In this document: piece by piece, positions 38,992 through 46,103 of the stretch | Numbering within the stretch: position 1 is the first letter of the stretch | Layout: each line of letters starts with the position of its first letter | Assembly: GCF_040546595.1 (NCBI RefSeq) | Contig: NZ_JBEPOB010000001.1 | Location: 1,055,001-1,119,000 of the forward strand | Direction of reading: 5' to 3' | DNA: 64,000 bases | From: Bosea sp. OAE506 | Lineage (GTDB): Bacteria; Pseudomonadota; Alphaproteobacteria; Rhizobiales; Beijerinckiaceae | Made by a program: the position numbers and the translations under genes | The notes under the pieces: model-generated | The model's database searches: none | Told to the model about the DNA's origin: nothing | Seen by the model: the letters and a program-made list of their open reading frames with translations, nothing else

Positions 38992-39579
38992 ATGATCTTC
39001 AAGCGCTCCGCTCGTATCGTCGCCACTGGTCTGTCTCTTCTGACGCTGGCTTACTGGATATCTCCCTATATCGCCGTCGGTCGCTTCGCTGGCGCGGCCG
39101 AGCGCGGCGACGCCGCGGCCATCATGGCGCGCCTCGATATCCCGCGGATCCGCAATGCATTCGCCCGACAGATCGTGCGTGCCTATCCCGTCGATCCGAC
39201 ACTGCTGACGAGCCTCGATCCCGTTGCCCGACAGGCTGCGAGCCTCGTCGCCGTAACCTATGTCGATGCGCTCATCGCCGAGCGTTTCAATCCGGACCTG
39301 CTTGTGCGCGCGCTCGCCAACCGCAAACTGTCGGATGAGCCGGCTGGCCAAGGACCAAGGCTCCCTTCCGTTGAATCTCTCGGCAGCGCACTCGACATTT
39401 TCATGGAGGCCGGCTTCACCGGGCCGGTCTCTTTCGGGATCCACGCGAAGGCCACTGGCGGAGAGCGCTATCGGCTGGGCTTTCGCTTCATCGGCGGGAG
39501 CTGGCGCCTCGTCTCGGTCGGGTTGCCCTCCGCGGTGCTGGCAGAGGCCGTCGGTCAGCTGAAGTCGCGCAGCCCTTAG
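38992..39579 (+). CDS. DUF2939 family protein
   Basis: This 195-residue protein has an N-terminal hydrophobic segment (residues ~8-27, a signal anchor or signal peptide) followed by YIAVGRFAGAAERGDAAAIMARLDIPRIRNAFARQI. That is the DUF2939 start pattern, and the C-terminal GERYRLGFRFIGGSWRLVSVGLP fits as well. Function unknown; probably periplasmic or membrane-anchored. It lies alone in a gene-poor region, flanked by two stretches with no gene. The ATG at 38992 is the only plausible start. Confidence 0.78.
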   Translation: MIFKRSARIVATGLSLLTLAYWISPYIAVGRFAGAAERGDAAAIMARLDIPRIRNAFARQIVRAYPVDPTLLTSLDPVARQAASLVAVTYVDALIAERFNPDLLVRALANRKLSDEPAGQGPRLPSVESLGSALDIFMEAGFTGPVSFGIHAKATGGERYRLGFRFIGGSWRLVSVGLPSAVLAEAVGQLKSRSP

Positions 39580-39913
39580 CCTCGATGTACCGCTCGAGGG
39601 CCGAGCGTGATGTCAGTCTGCACAACCTCGGACTCGTATGGGAAGAAGGCCGTTCCCACTGCTAACGGAAAATCTCAGTTCCTGAAATGCCGGGGCCGTT
39701 GTCAGTTTCCAAGTGGCCTCGGGCCGCGATGAAGGTCCGTCGCGCGGCGCTCCCTGCAAGTTGAGCCGCCATAGGTGCAAGGCTTTCCTTTCACGCTTGC
39801 TTGAACGTCGATTACTTGCACTGCAAATCCACCGTTTCCGCTTGGTGGAACAGTGGAACCTTGCGCGGGTTGATTATTTTGATCTGCCGATGTGCGGCGA
39901 CCTGGAAAACCCC
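39580..39913. other. Gap without a recognised gene
   Basis: No gene, RNA or clear repeat was found here. Open frames are short and lack recognisable domains. It is part of the same gene-poor stretch as the gap before it. Confidence 0.5.
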
Positions 39914-40147
39914 ATGACCATCCTCGGATACTCACTGACCGTCGAAATCCTCGGAGTCATCATCCTTGCAGTCGGGATTCTAATGGGCCTTATGGCCTTG
40001 GCTCGCCGACGAGATGACGCGCGTGATCAAACAACGTCCATCTGCGAGCGGCTCGATCGAATTGCGGCAAGTATCTCTTCATTGTCAGCAAAAACATCCG
40101 ACGCGACAAAGCGACCGAAGCCGGCTGACCCCCATAAATGGCCCTGA
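39914..40147 (+). CDS. Small single-pass membrane protein
   Basis: This 77-residue protein has one hydrophobic helix (residues ~8-28: SLTVEILGVIILAVGILMGLM) followed by a basic stop-transfer (ARRRDD) and a helical, charged tail. No family is recognised. The ATG at 39914 follows GGAAAACCCC, a weak ribosome-binding site, so the reality of the gene is moderately likely rather than proven. It lies in the gene-poor region near the integrase relic and could be cargo of the same element. Confidence 0.45.
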   Translation: MTILGYSLTVEILGVIILAVGILMGLMALARRRDDARDQTTSICERLDRIAASISSLSAKTSDATKRPKPADPHKWP

Positions 40148-40358
40148 CCATCTATTGAGACCATGCATCAGGCGCTACCACCCTTTAATAGGTCGACAAA
40201 GGCTGCGAAGGGCAGGCGCCGCCGTATCTTTCGATGTCGGCGCGATCTGGGGTGACGCCGTCGCGTCCGGCCGGTGAAGACGGTCCGCGAGTGGCGCATG
40301 TCCGTCAAGCTGATGCTGCGCGAGCGCTGGATGACTGCGATTTGCCTTGCCGTGCTGA

Positions 40359-40698
40359 AGACCGCTTTTTGGCGAGCCGTTATCGCCGACGAGTGGCACG
40401 CCGCTGGCTGACTGCCCGAAATCGGACGGCCTGCCCAAGCGATGCACCCTACAACGGCTATGGAAGGCACGGGGCGGTAGGATCGCCGAGTGCGGCGGTC
40501 AGACCCGACTATGGCCGCTTTTGGGCCATACCGATCTCAAGCGAGTCGAACTCTACACGAAGTTGGCAAGCCGAGAGCTCCGACTGCGACAGCATGTCGA
40601 AGGCGACGATGCTGCACAGGGCGCCGCGAACGACTGGCTAATCGCGCAGCGAACCACCCTGGCGAACCATTCCGCAGACCATTTGAACAAATGCGGAA
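40359..40698 (+). pseudogene. Relic of a tyrosine integrase C-terminus
   Basis: One frame keeps the end of a phage/island integrase: GLPKRCTLQRLWKARGGRIAECG, then WPLLGHTDLKRVELYTKLASREL. The second conserved His (GHTD) and the catalytic Tyr (ELYTK) are in place. The H-x-x-R motif that should sit in the CTLQRLW segment has lost His and Arg (family: CTAHGLRKA), and stops close the frame upstream. So it is a truncated, decayed remnant. Its reading direction points into the 3' end of tRNA-Arg(CCT), the usual integration target, which supports the reading. Confidence 0.72.
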
Positions 40699-40775
<77 letters not shown>

Positions 40776-40803
40776 GCGCGACGATCCGTGTAGCATAATC
40801 GGC

Positions 40804-41604
40804 ATGTCGGTGAAGCCTCTTCTTGCCGCCTTCCTGCTTCTGCCCTCGCTCGCGGCTGCTGCCGGTACGGGCGACGCCTGCGCGGAGTTGTCTCCCGACA
40901 GCCCCGTCGTTCGGCTGTCCGGCGTCGACGAGGCCGGGGATCCGGTGCTGGCCGATGGACGCCGGCTGCGGCTCGTCGGTCTGGCGCCGCGACAGGACGA
41001 TGCGGAGGCGCAGCGCTTCGAGGCCGGCCTGAGACGCCGGCAGGGCCAGGATTTTGCGATCGTCCTGCTGGGCGAGGCCGATCGCTGGGGGCGCTTTCCT
41101 GCGCGGCTCTTCGAGAGCGGGGCTGTGCCGGCGCGTGGGCTCGCCGAAGCGCTGATCGCCGAGGGGGCCGCGACCGCGCTGCCGGAAGCCCGCCCGGCAC
41201 GTTGCACGCCCACCCCGCCGATCGTCGCCGGTGCGGCGCGGCGCCGGCAGGCTCTAACCGCTGCGCCGCCGCCGGCGGTGCCCTCTCTCTCTCCCGGCGA
41301 GGTCGCGCTGGACAGCCATGATCTCGCCGCGCTGCGGGCGCATGAGGGGCGACTGGTGCTGCTGACCGGGCGCGTCGCCTCTGTCGCGGAGCGGGCTCAG
41401 CGCACCTATGTCAATTTCTCGCGCCGGCGTGGGGAGGCCGCCTCGATCGTGCTGTCGAAGACGCTCTGGCGCGAGCTGAAGGATGCCGGCTGGACCGCAA
41501 GCGGGCTGGGCGGTAAACGCTTGCGCGCGCGCGGCGTCCTCTCGGGGCGGGACGGCCTGCTGCTCGACGTGACGTCCTCGCTTGCTCTGGAACTGATTGA
41601 CTGA
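40804..41604 (+). CDS. Exported SNase-like (thermonuclease family) protein
   Basis: This 266-residue protein has a signal peptide (residues 1-20, ending AAAA). An OB-fold nuclease-like core follows: VLADGRRLRLVGLAPRQDDAEAQRFEAGLRRR, then ADRWGRFPARLFESG and GLAEALIAEGAATA. In active staphylococcal-nuclease relatives the first motif reads R-L-x-G-I-D-x-P-E; here D-x-P-E is missing, so catalysis is doubtful. A C-terminal domain (residues ~165-265) with TYVNFSRR and LRARGVL resembles an OB or binding fold. The M48 protease gene follows after 3 bp, so the two are likely co-expressed. Confidence 0.72.
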   Translation: MSVKPLLAAFLLLPSLAAAAGTGDACAELSPDSPVVRLSGVDEAGDPVLADGRRLRLVGLAPRQDDAEAQRFEAGLRRRQGQDFAIVLLGEADRWGRFPARLFESGAVPARGLAEALIAEGAATALPEARPARCTPTPPIVAGAARRRQALTAAPPPAVPSLSPGEVALDSHDLAALRAHEGRLVLLTGRVASVAERAQRTYVNFSRRRGEAASIVLSKTLWRELKDAGWTASGLGGKRLRARGVLSGRDGLLLDVTSSLALELID

Positions 41605-41607
41605 CGC

Positions 41608-43089
41608 ATGCGGGCCTTCTGGCGACAGGATCGATGGCCAAGGGCCAGGATGGCCGCGCTGGCGTTGCCGGCGCTGCTGCTGCTAGGCTGCGCGGGCGAC
41701 CAGAGCGTGCTGCTGCCGCCGCAGCAGGCCTCGGACGGCGAGATCGCGCCGCGGGTCAGCACACTCCAGCGCGCCTCGGAAAGCGAGCATCAGCGCCTTC
41801 TGGCGGCCTTCGGCGGCGAGTATCGCGCGCCCCGCGCCCGGGCGCTGCTCGACGAGGTGGTGCAGCGTCTCGCCAAGGCCGGCGAAGGGCGGATCGGCGC
41901 CTATGAGATCACCATCCTGAACTCGCCGGCGGTCAACGCCTTCGCGCTGCCCAATGGCCGGCTCTACGTTACCCGCGGGTTGCTGGCGCTGGCCAACGAC
42001 ACCTCCGAGATCGCCTCCGTCCTCGCCCATGAGATCGGGCACGTCACCGCCCAGCATGCGGTCGAGCGGGCCGAGCGCGAGCTGGAATCGGCGCTGGTCG
42101 GCCAGGTCGTGGCGCAGGTGCTCAACGATCCGCAGCAGGGCGCCGCTGTGCGCGCGGTGTCGAAGCTGTCGCTCGCCAAGTTCTCGCGCCAGCAGGAACT
42201 CGACGCAGACCAGATCAGCGTGCGCAACATCGCGCGCGCCGGCTACGATCCCTATGGCGCCGGGCGCTTCCTCGCAGCGCTCGGGCGCAACACCGCCTTC
42301 CGCAACAGCGGCCAGAACCAGAGCGCCGACGACAAGCGTCTCGATATGCTCTCCAGCCATCCGCAGACGCCCGAGCGGATCGCCGCCGTGACCGCCGGGG
42401 CCCGGCAGATCGGTGCGCCGGGGATCGGGGAGCGCGATGCCGGGCGCTGGCTCGCCGCGATTGACGGCATCGCCTATGGCGACGAGCCGCGCGACGGCAT
42501 CGTGCGCGGGCGGCGCTACGTCAACAGCGCGCTGCGGATCGGCTTCACCGCGCCGGAGGGCTTCAGCCTCGAGGCGGCGCGCGACATGGTCATCGGGCTC
42601 AGCGGCAACGGCTCCCAGGCGCTGCGTTTCGACTCGGTGACGCTGAAGCCGGATCAGACGCTGCAATCCTATGTCGCCGCCGGCTGGATCGAGGGGGTCG
42701 AGACGAGCGCGATCGAGCCGCTGGAGATTGCCGGCCAGCCGGGCGTCATCGCCGTCGGCAAGGGCACGGACTGGACCTTCCGGCTGGCGGCCGTGCAGGC
42801 GGGCAACCGGGTCTACCGCTTCATCATCGCGGCCAAGGGCGGCAGCGATCCCGAGCGGCCGATGCGGTCGCTGGTGTCGAGCTTCCGGGTTCTGAGCTCG
42901 GAAGAGGCGCAGGCCGTGCGGCCCATGACCGTGCGGATCGTGACGGCCGCCGCCGGCGACACCCCTGCGACCATGGCGGCACGGATGCCGGAGCAGGAGC
43001 GGGCGCAGGAGCTCTTCATGGTGCTGAACGGCATCGAGCGCGGCGGCGCCCTCATCCCCGGCCAGCGCTACAAGATCGTCTCGGAATAG
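41608..43089 (+). CDS. M48 family metalloprotease lipoprotein (BepA-like)
   Basis: This 493-residue periplasmic protease has a lipobox LLLLGC (Cys28), so it is membrane-anchored. The catalytic domain contains the zinc motif HEIGH at about residues 141-145 (SVLAHEIGHVTAQHA). RQQELDADQIS supplies the third ligand. The C-terminal half (residues ~300-490) is a beta-rich region that ends in a LysM-like segment (NGIERGGALIPGQRYKIV). BepA-type proteases monitor outer-membrane protein assembly. It follows the SNase-like gene after 3 bp. Confidence 0.9.
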   Translation: MRAFWRQDRWPRARMAALALPALLLLGCAGDQSVLLPPQQASDGEIAPRVSTLQRASESEHQRLLAAFGGEYRAPRARALLDEVVQRLAKAGEGRIGAYEITILNSPAVNAFALPNGRLYVTRGLLALANDTSEIASVLAHEIGHVTAQHAVERAERELESALVGQVVAQVLNDPQQGAAVRAVSKLSLAKFSRQQELDADQISVRNIARAGYDPYGAGRFLAALGRNTAFRNSGQNQSADDKRLDMLSSHPQTPERIAAVTAGARQIGAPGIGERDAGRWLAAIDGIAYGDEPRDGIVRGRRYVNSALRIGFTAPEGFSLEAARDMVIGLSGNGSQALRFDSVTLKPDQTLQSYVAAGWIEGVETSAIEPLEIAGQPGVIAVGKGTDWTFRLAAVQAGNRVYRFIIAAKGGSDPERPMRSLVSSFRVLSSEEAQAVRPMTVRIVTAAAGDTPATMAARMPEQERAQELFMVLNGIERGGALIPGQRYKIVSE

Positions 43090-43214
43090 GGCCCGCAGAG
43101 CCTCCTTCACGAAGGCGCGATGCGCGGCGACGGGCCGTGACCTGCCCGCGCGAGCGGCTAAGCTGGTACGATCGGCGGCTGGGCGCATGGCCCTCGCCGC
43201 CTCGGGAGATGGCC

Positions 43215-44084
43215 ATGGCGCTCGATCGTCGCATCGTCGAACTCTATGACGAATACACCCACAAGCCGCTCGACCGCCGGGTGTTCTTCAACCGGCTGAT
43301 GGTGCTGGCCGGGTCCGCCGCGGCGGCCGAAGCCGCGCTGGCCCTGCTCGAGCCGAACTACGCCAATGCCCAGCAGATCGCGCCCGATGATAGCCGGATC
43401 GTTGCGGAGCGCCTGGAGACGAGCGTCGATGGCGTCGCGCTGAAGGGCTATCTGGTTGCGCCGAAGGCGGCCGGGCGGCGCGGCGGCGTTCTGGTCATCC
43501 ACGAGAACCGCGGCCTCAACCCGCATATCGAGGATGTGACGCGGCGGATGGCGCTGGCGGGCTTCACCGCGCTCGGCCTCGATTTCCTGACGCCGCTGGG
43601 CGGGACGCCGAAGGATCCTGACGAGGCGCGCGCGCTGTTCCCGAAGCTTGCGGCCGAGGATGTGCTGCGCCAGGGCCGTGCGGCGCTGAAGCTTCTGGCC
43701 GCCCGGCCGGATGCGACGGGCAAGACCGGCGCAGTCGGCTTCTGCTGGGGCGGCGGCGTCGTCAACGATCTCGCGGTCTCGGTGCCGGAGCTCGCGGCCG
43801 GCGTCGTATTCTACGGTCGCTCGCCCGACCTCGCGAAGGTGCCGCAGATCAAGGCGCGGTTGCTGATCCAGCATGCGGCGCGCGATACGCGCCTTGTCCA
43901 GCAGTTGCCGGACTATGAGGCGGCGCTGAAGACGGCCGGCATCCGGCACGAGGTCATCGTCTATCCGGACGTCGACCACGCCTTCCTGAACGATACCAGC
44001 GCCGAGCGCTACAACGCAGCCGCGGCGAAGCAGGCCTGGGACAAGGCGGTCGCTTTTTTGGCGGCGGAGACGGGGGCGGCGTAA
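43215..44084 (+). CDS. Dienelactone hydrolase family protein, probably exported
   Basis: This 289-residue alpha/beta hydrolase has a segment RRVFFNRLMVLAGSAAAAEAAL (residues ~20-42) that resembles a Tat/Sec signal. The hydrolase core carries VLVIHENRGLNPHIEDVTRRMALAGF, the nucleophile Cys in GFCWGGG and the His in DHAFLND. Dienelactone hydrolases cleave lactones; related proteins act on other esters. An earlier in-frame ATG (43209) has no spacing to the GGAG ribosome-binding site; 43215 has about 6 nt. Downstream is a palindromic repeat and the CarD terminator region. Confidence 0.85.
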   Translation: MALDRRIVELYDEYTHKPLDRRVFFNRLMVLAGSAAAAEAALALLEPNYANAQQIAPDDSRIVAERLETSVDGVALKGYLVAPKAAGRRGGVLVIHENRGLNPHIEDVTRRMALAGFTALGLDFLTPLGGTPKDPDEARALFPKLAAEDVLRQGRAALKLLAARPDATGKTGAVGFCWGGGVVNDLAVSVPELAAGVVFYGRSPDLAKVPQIKARLLIQHAARDTRLVQQLPDYEAALKTAGIRHEVIVYPDVDHAFLNDTSAERYNAAAAKQAWDKAVAFLAAETGAA

Positions 44085-44129
44085 GCGCGTTCCAGCCCTC
44101 GGAGCCTCTCTGCCAGCGCTCCGGACGGG

Positions 44130-44161
44130 ATCCCGGATCTCCGCTTCGCTGCGTCCGGGAT
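44130..44161. repeat. Palindromic repeat (ATCCCGGA/TCCGGGAT core)
   Basis: Arms ATCCCGGA (44130-44137) and TCCGGGAT (44154-44161) are the same core as in the block at 33474. It lies between the hydrolase gene and the CarD terminator, in a region without genes. Followed by GACCTGCGTTTTT on the plus strand, it could also help end the upstream transcript. Confidence 0.7.
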
Positions 44162-44208
44162 GACCTGCGTTTTTCGATGAGTGTGGAGGCAGCAGGCCAG
44201 CCGACATG

Positions 44209-44236
44209 AAAAAACCCGGCGGTCGCCCGCCGGGTT
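44209..44236 (-). terminator. Rho-independent terminator of carD
   Basis: On the minus strand: AACCCGGCGG, loop GCGA, CCGCCGGGTT, then a T-run (six A on the plus strand at 44209-44214). A perfect 10-bp stem with a T-run 29 bp beyond the carD stop codon makes this a strong terminator. Confidence 0.92.
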
Positions 44237-44265
44237 GTCTTCGTTTCGAACAGGAGCGCGCCTGA

Positions 44266-44868
44266 TCAGGCGGCCTCTTCCTGCATGTCGTCGTTGTCGC
44301 CCTCGACATCGCCCTCGGCGGCTTCCACCACCTCGCCCTTGGCCGGGCGGCGGGGCGACTTGGCGAGCTGACCCTCGATCTTCTTCAGAGCCTCGGTCTC
44401 GGTGACGTCGTCGACGACCGCGATCTCGCGGGTCATGCGGTCGACGGCAGCCTCGTAGAGCTGACGCTCGGAGTAGGACTGCTCCGGCTGGGCCTCGGAG
44501 CGGTAGAGGTCGCGCACGACCTCGGCAATCGCGACGAGATCGCCCGAATTGATCTTCGCCTCATATTCCTGGGCGCGGCGCGACCACATGGTGCGCTTGA
44601 CGCGGGCGCGGCCGGTCAGCGTGGTCAGCGCCTTGGTGACGCTCTCGGCATCGGCGAGCTTGCGCAGGCCGACGCTGGCCGCCTTGGCGGTGGGGACGCG
44701 CAACGTCATCTTGTCCTTGGCGAAGCTGACGACGAACAATTCCAGCTTGAAGCCCGCGACTTCCTGCTCCTCGATCGCCGTGATCTGGCCGACACCATGG
44801 GACGGATAGACGACGAATTCGCCCGTCTTGAAACCCTGGCGCACGACAGCTTTCTTCACCGTGGACAT
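44266..44868 (-). CDS. CarD-family transcription regulator
   Basis: This 200-residue protein has the CarD RNA-polymerase-interacting domain (residues ~10-75: QGFKTGEFVVYPSHGVGQITAIEEQEV, then LRVPTAKAASVGLRKL). A helical DNA-binding region with RMTREIAVVDDVTETEALKKIEGQL follows. CarD/CdnL stabilises open promoter complexes, particularly at rRNA promoters. The C-terminal ~35 residues are acidic and disordered. The ATG at 44868 is used; the reading frame further upstream lacks homology. A clear terminator follows. FdxA lies upstream in the same direction but 385 bp away. Confidence 0.93.
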   Translation of the reverse strand: MSTVKKAVVRQGFKTGEFVVYPSHGVGQITAIEEQEVAGFKLELFVVSFAKDKMTLRVPTAKAASVGLRKLADAESVTKALTTLTGRARVKRTMWSRRAQEYEAKINSGDLVAIAEVVRDLYRSEAQPEQSYSERQLYEAAVDRMTREIAVVDDVTETEALKKIEGQLAKSPRRPAKGEVVEAAEGDVEGDNDDMQEEAA

Positions 44869-45253
44869 GCCGTTAAGACTCCTGACCGGACCGCTGGACG
44901 CGGGCTCGCGATGCTCAATCTCCGGCCGACCGACCGGAAACACTCTGCCTGGGACACGGGTTTGCACCCTCGGCCCACGCTCCCTCAGCCGGTCGTTTCT
45001 GATAGGCCGCCGAGACAAAGACAGGGGAAGCTCCGGCAAAGACGCCGGCGGCTCTCATCATCTCTGACTAGGGGGCGCCCCGTTTGTGAAAAACCTCGCA
45101 GGGGCATGCGGAACGAATGCGACTGGTCCTATGATGTAGCATAAAAAACACGCCGAATCAAAGGTAAACGCAAGCCCGGCGCAAGCCTCGCGCGAACAGC
45201 GGCCCTGTGGTTAACGCCATGCGGCGGTCAGAAGGCCCGGGTCGCGGGCGCGT
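44869..45253. other. Gap between fdxA and carD
   Basis: A 385-bp stretch without a convincing gene. It must hold the carD promoter (leftward transcription) and any fdxA terminator. The AT-rich part TATGATGTAGCATAAAA near 45131-45147 is the most promoter-like sequence. No strong hairpin with T-run was seen after fdxA. Confidence 0.5.
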
Positions 45254-45592
45254 TCAGTCGCCCTCGCCGGGGTTCGGCGAGAAATGCGCATCGAGCTTGC
45301 CGGCGACGCCGTCGAACGCCTTGGCGTCGGCCGGCGCATCCTTCTTCTGGGTGATGTTGGGCCAGCTCGTGGCGTATTTCGAGTTCAGCTGCAGCCAACT
45401 TTCCAGACCCGGCTCGGTATCGGGCTTGATCGCCTCGGCCGGACATTCCGGCTCGCAGACGCCGCAATCGATGCATTCGTCCGGATGGATGACGAGCATG
45501 TTCTCGCCTTCATAGAAGCAATCGACCGGACAGACCTCGACGCAGTCCATGTACTTGCACTTGATGCAGTTCTCGGTGACCACATAGGTCAT
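45254..45592 (-). CDS. fdxA: Seven-iron ferredoxin FdxA
   Basis: This 112-residue ferredoxin has cluster motifs [18 protein letters not shown] (residues 9-26) and [12 protein letters not shown] (residues 40-51), the pattern of [3Fe-4S]/[4Fe-4S] ferredoxins. The C-terminal half ([25 protein letters not shown]) is conserved in alphaproteobacterial FdxA. It transfers electrons in the cytoplasm; partners are unknown. A 20-bp near-perfect palindrome lies 145 bp upstream. The S4 gene precedes it and CarD follows, as in other Hyphomicrobiales. Confidence 0.95.
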   Translation of the reverse strand: MTYVVTENCIKCKYMDCVEVCPVDCFYEGENMLVIHPDECIDCGVCEPECPAEAIKPDTEPGLESWLQLNSKYATSWPNITQKKDAPADAKAFDGVAGKLDAHFSPNPGEGD

Positions 45593-45736
45593 GTCGCAGG
45601 TCCTTCCCGTCTCCCAGCGCTGCCCATAAAGCGCTCAAACCCGTCCGGTTCAAGACCGTTTCGGTCATAACCGGGAGCAGGACCTTCTCTTTTCGCCCGG
45701 TCCGGCCGTCGGGCGCCCCGCGGAGCCGATGCGGGG

Positions 45737-45756
45737 ATCGTTTGTGTACAAACGAT
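45737..45756. promoter_or_regulatory. Palindrome upstream of fdxA
   Basis: ATCGTTTGT-GT-ACAAACGAT: perfect 9-bp arms around a 2-bp centre. It is 8 bp beyond the S4 gene stop and 145 bp upstream of fdxA. No T-run follows on the minus strand, so it is unlikely to terminate the S4 transcript. An operator for fdxA is the better guess. Unproven. Confidence 0.55.
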
Positions 45757-45763
45757 TTTCGTT

Positions 45764-46075
45764 TTACCCGCCGTCATCGTCTCCGGCAAGCGGCGCATCG
45801 CCGCGCCCGGCTTCGTCGAGGCGCTCATAGAGCAATCTCGCCTGCTCGAAGGCCCCGCGCCGTTCGCCGAGCCCCTGCAGCCGCACCACCACGGTGGCGT
45901 GCGGCAAGGCGAGGGTGAGGACATCGCCGAGCTTCAGCCCCTGGGCGGGATTGAGAATCCGGCGACCGTCGAGGCGGACATGCCCGTCCTCGACCAGCCG
46001 CACCGCGGTAGAACGCGTCTTTGCGAAGCGCGCGAACCAGAGCCACTTGTCGAGCCTTTGGCGGTCCTCGCGCAT
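45764..46075 (-). CDS. S4-domain RNA-binding protein (Hsp15-like)
   Basis: This 103-residue protein has an S4 RNA-binding domain (residues ~5-65: RLDKWLWFARFAKTRSTAVRLVEDGHVRLDGRRI). It matches the HslR/Hsp15 type, which binds 50S subunits with nascent chains in heat-shocked cells. Unlike Escherichia coli Hsp15 it has a shorter C-terminal tail. It starts 28 bp after the helicase stop codon, consistent with one transcript. Confidence 0.85.
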   Translation of the reverse strand: MREDRQRLDKWLWFARFAKTRSTAVRLVEDGHVRLDGRRILNPAQGLKLGDVLTLALPHATVVVRLQGLGERRGAFEQARLLYERLDEAGRGDAPLAGDDDGG

Positions 46076-46103
46076 CGGTTCTCAGCGACTGTCCGGCATC
46101 GCG

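Noticed and set aside
38669..40698. Left att repeat matching the tRNA-Arg(CCT) 3' end
   Set aside because: No second copy of the tRNA end was found in this stretch.
45737..45766. Palindrome upstream of fdxA as a terminator of the S4 gene
   Set aside because: No T-run follows on the minus strand, so it is kept only as a possible operator.
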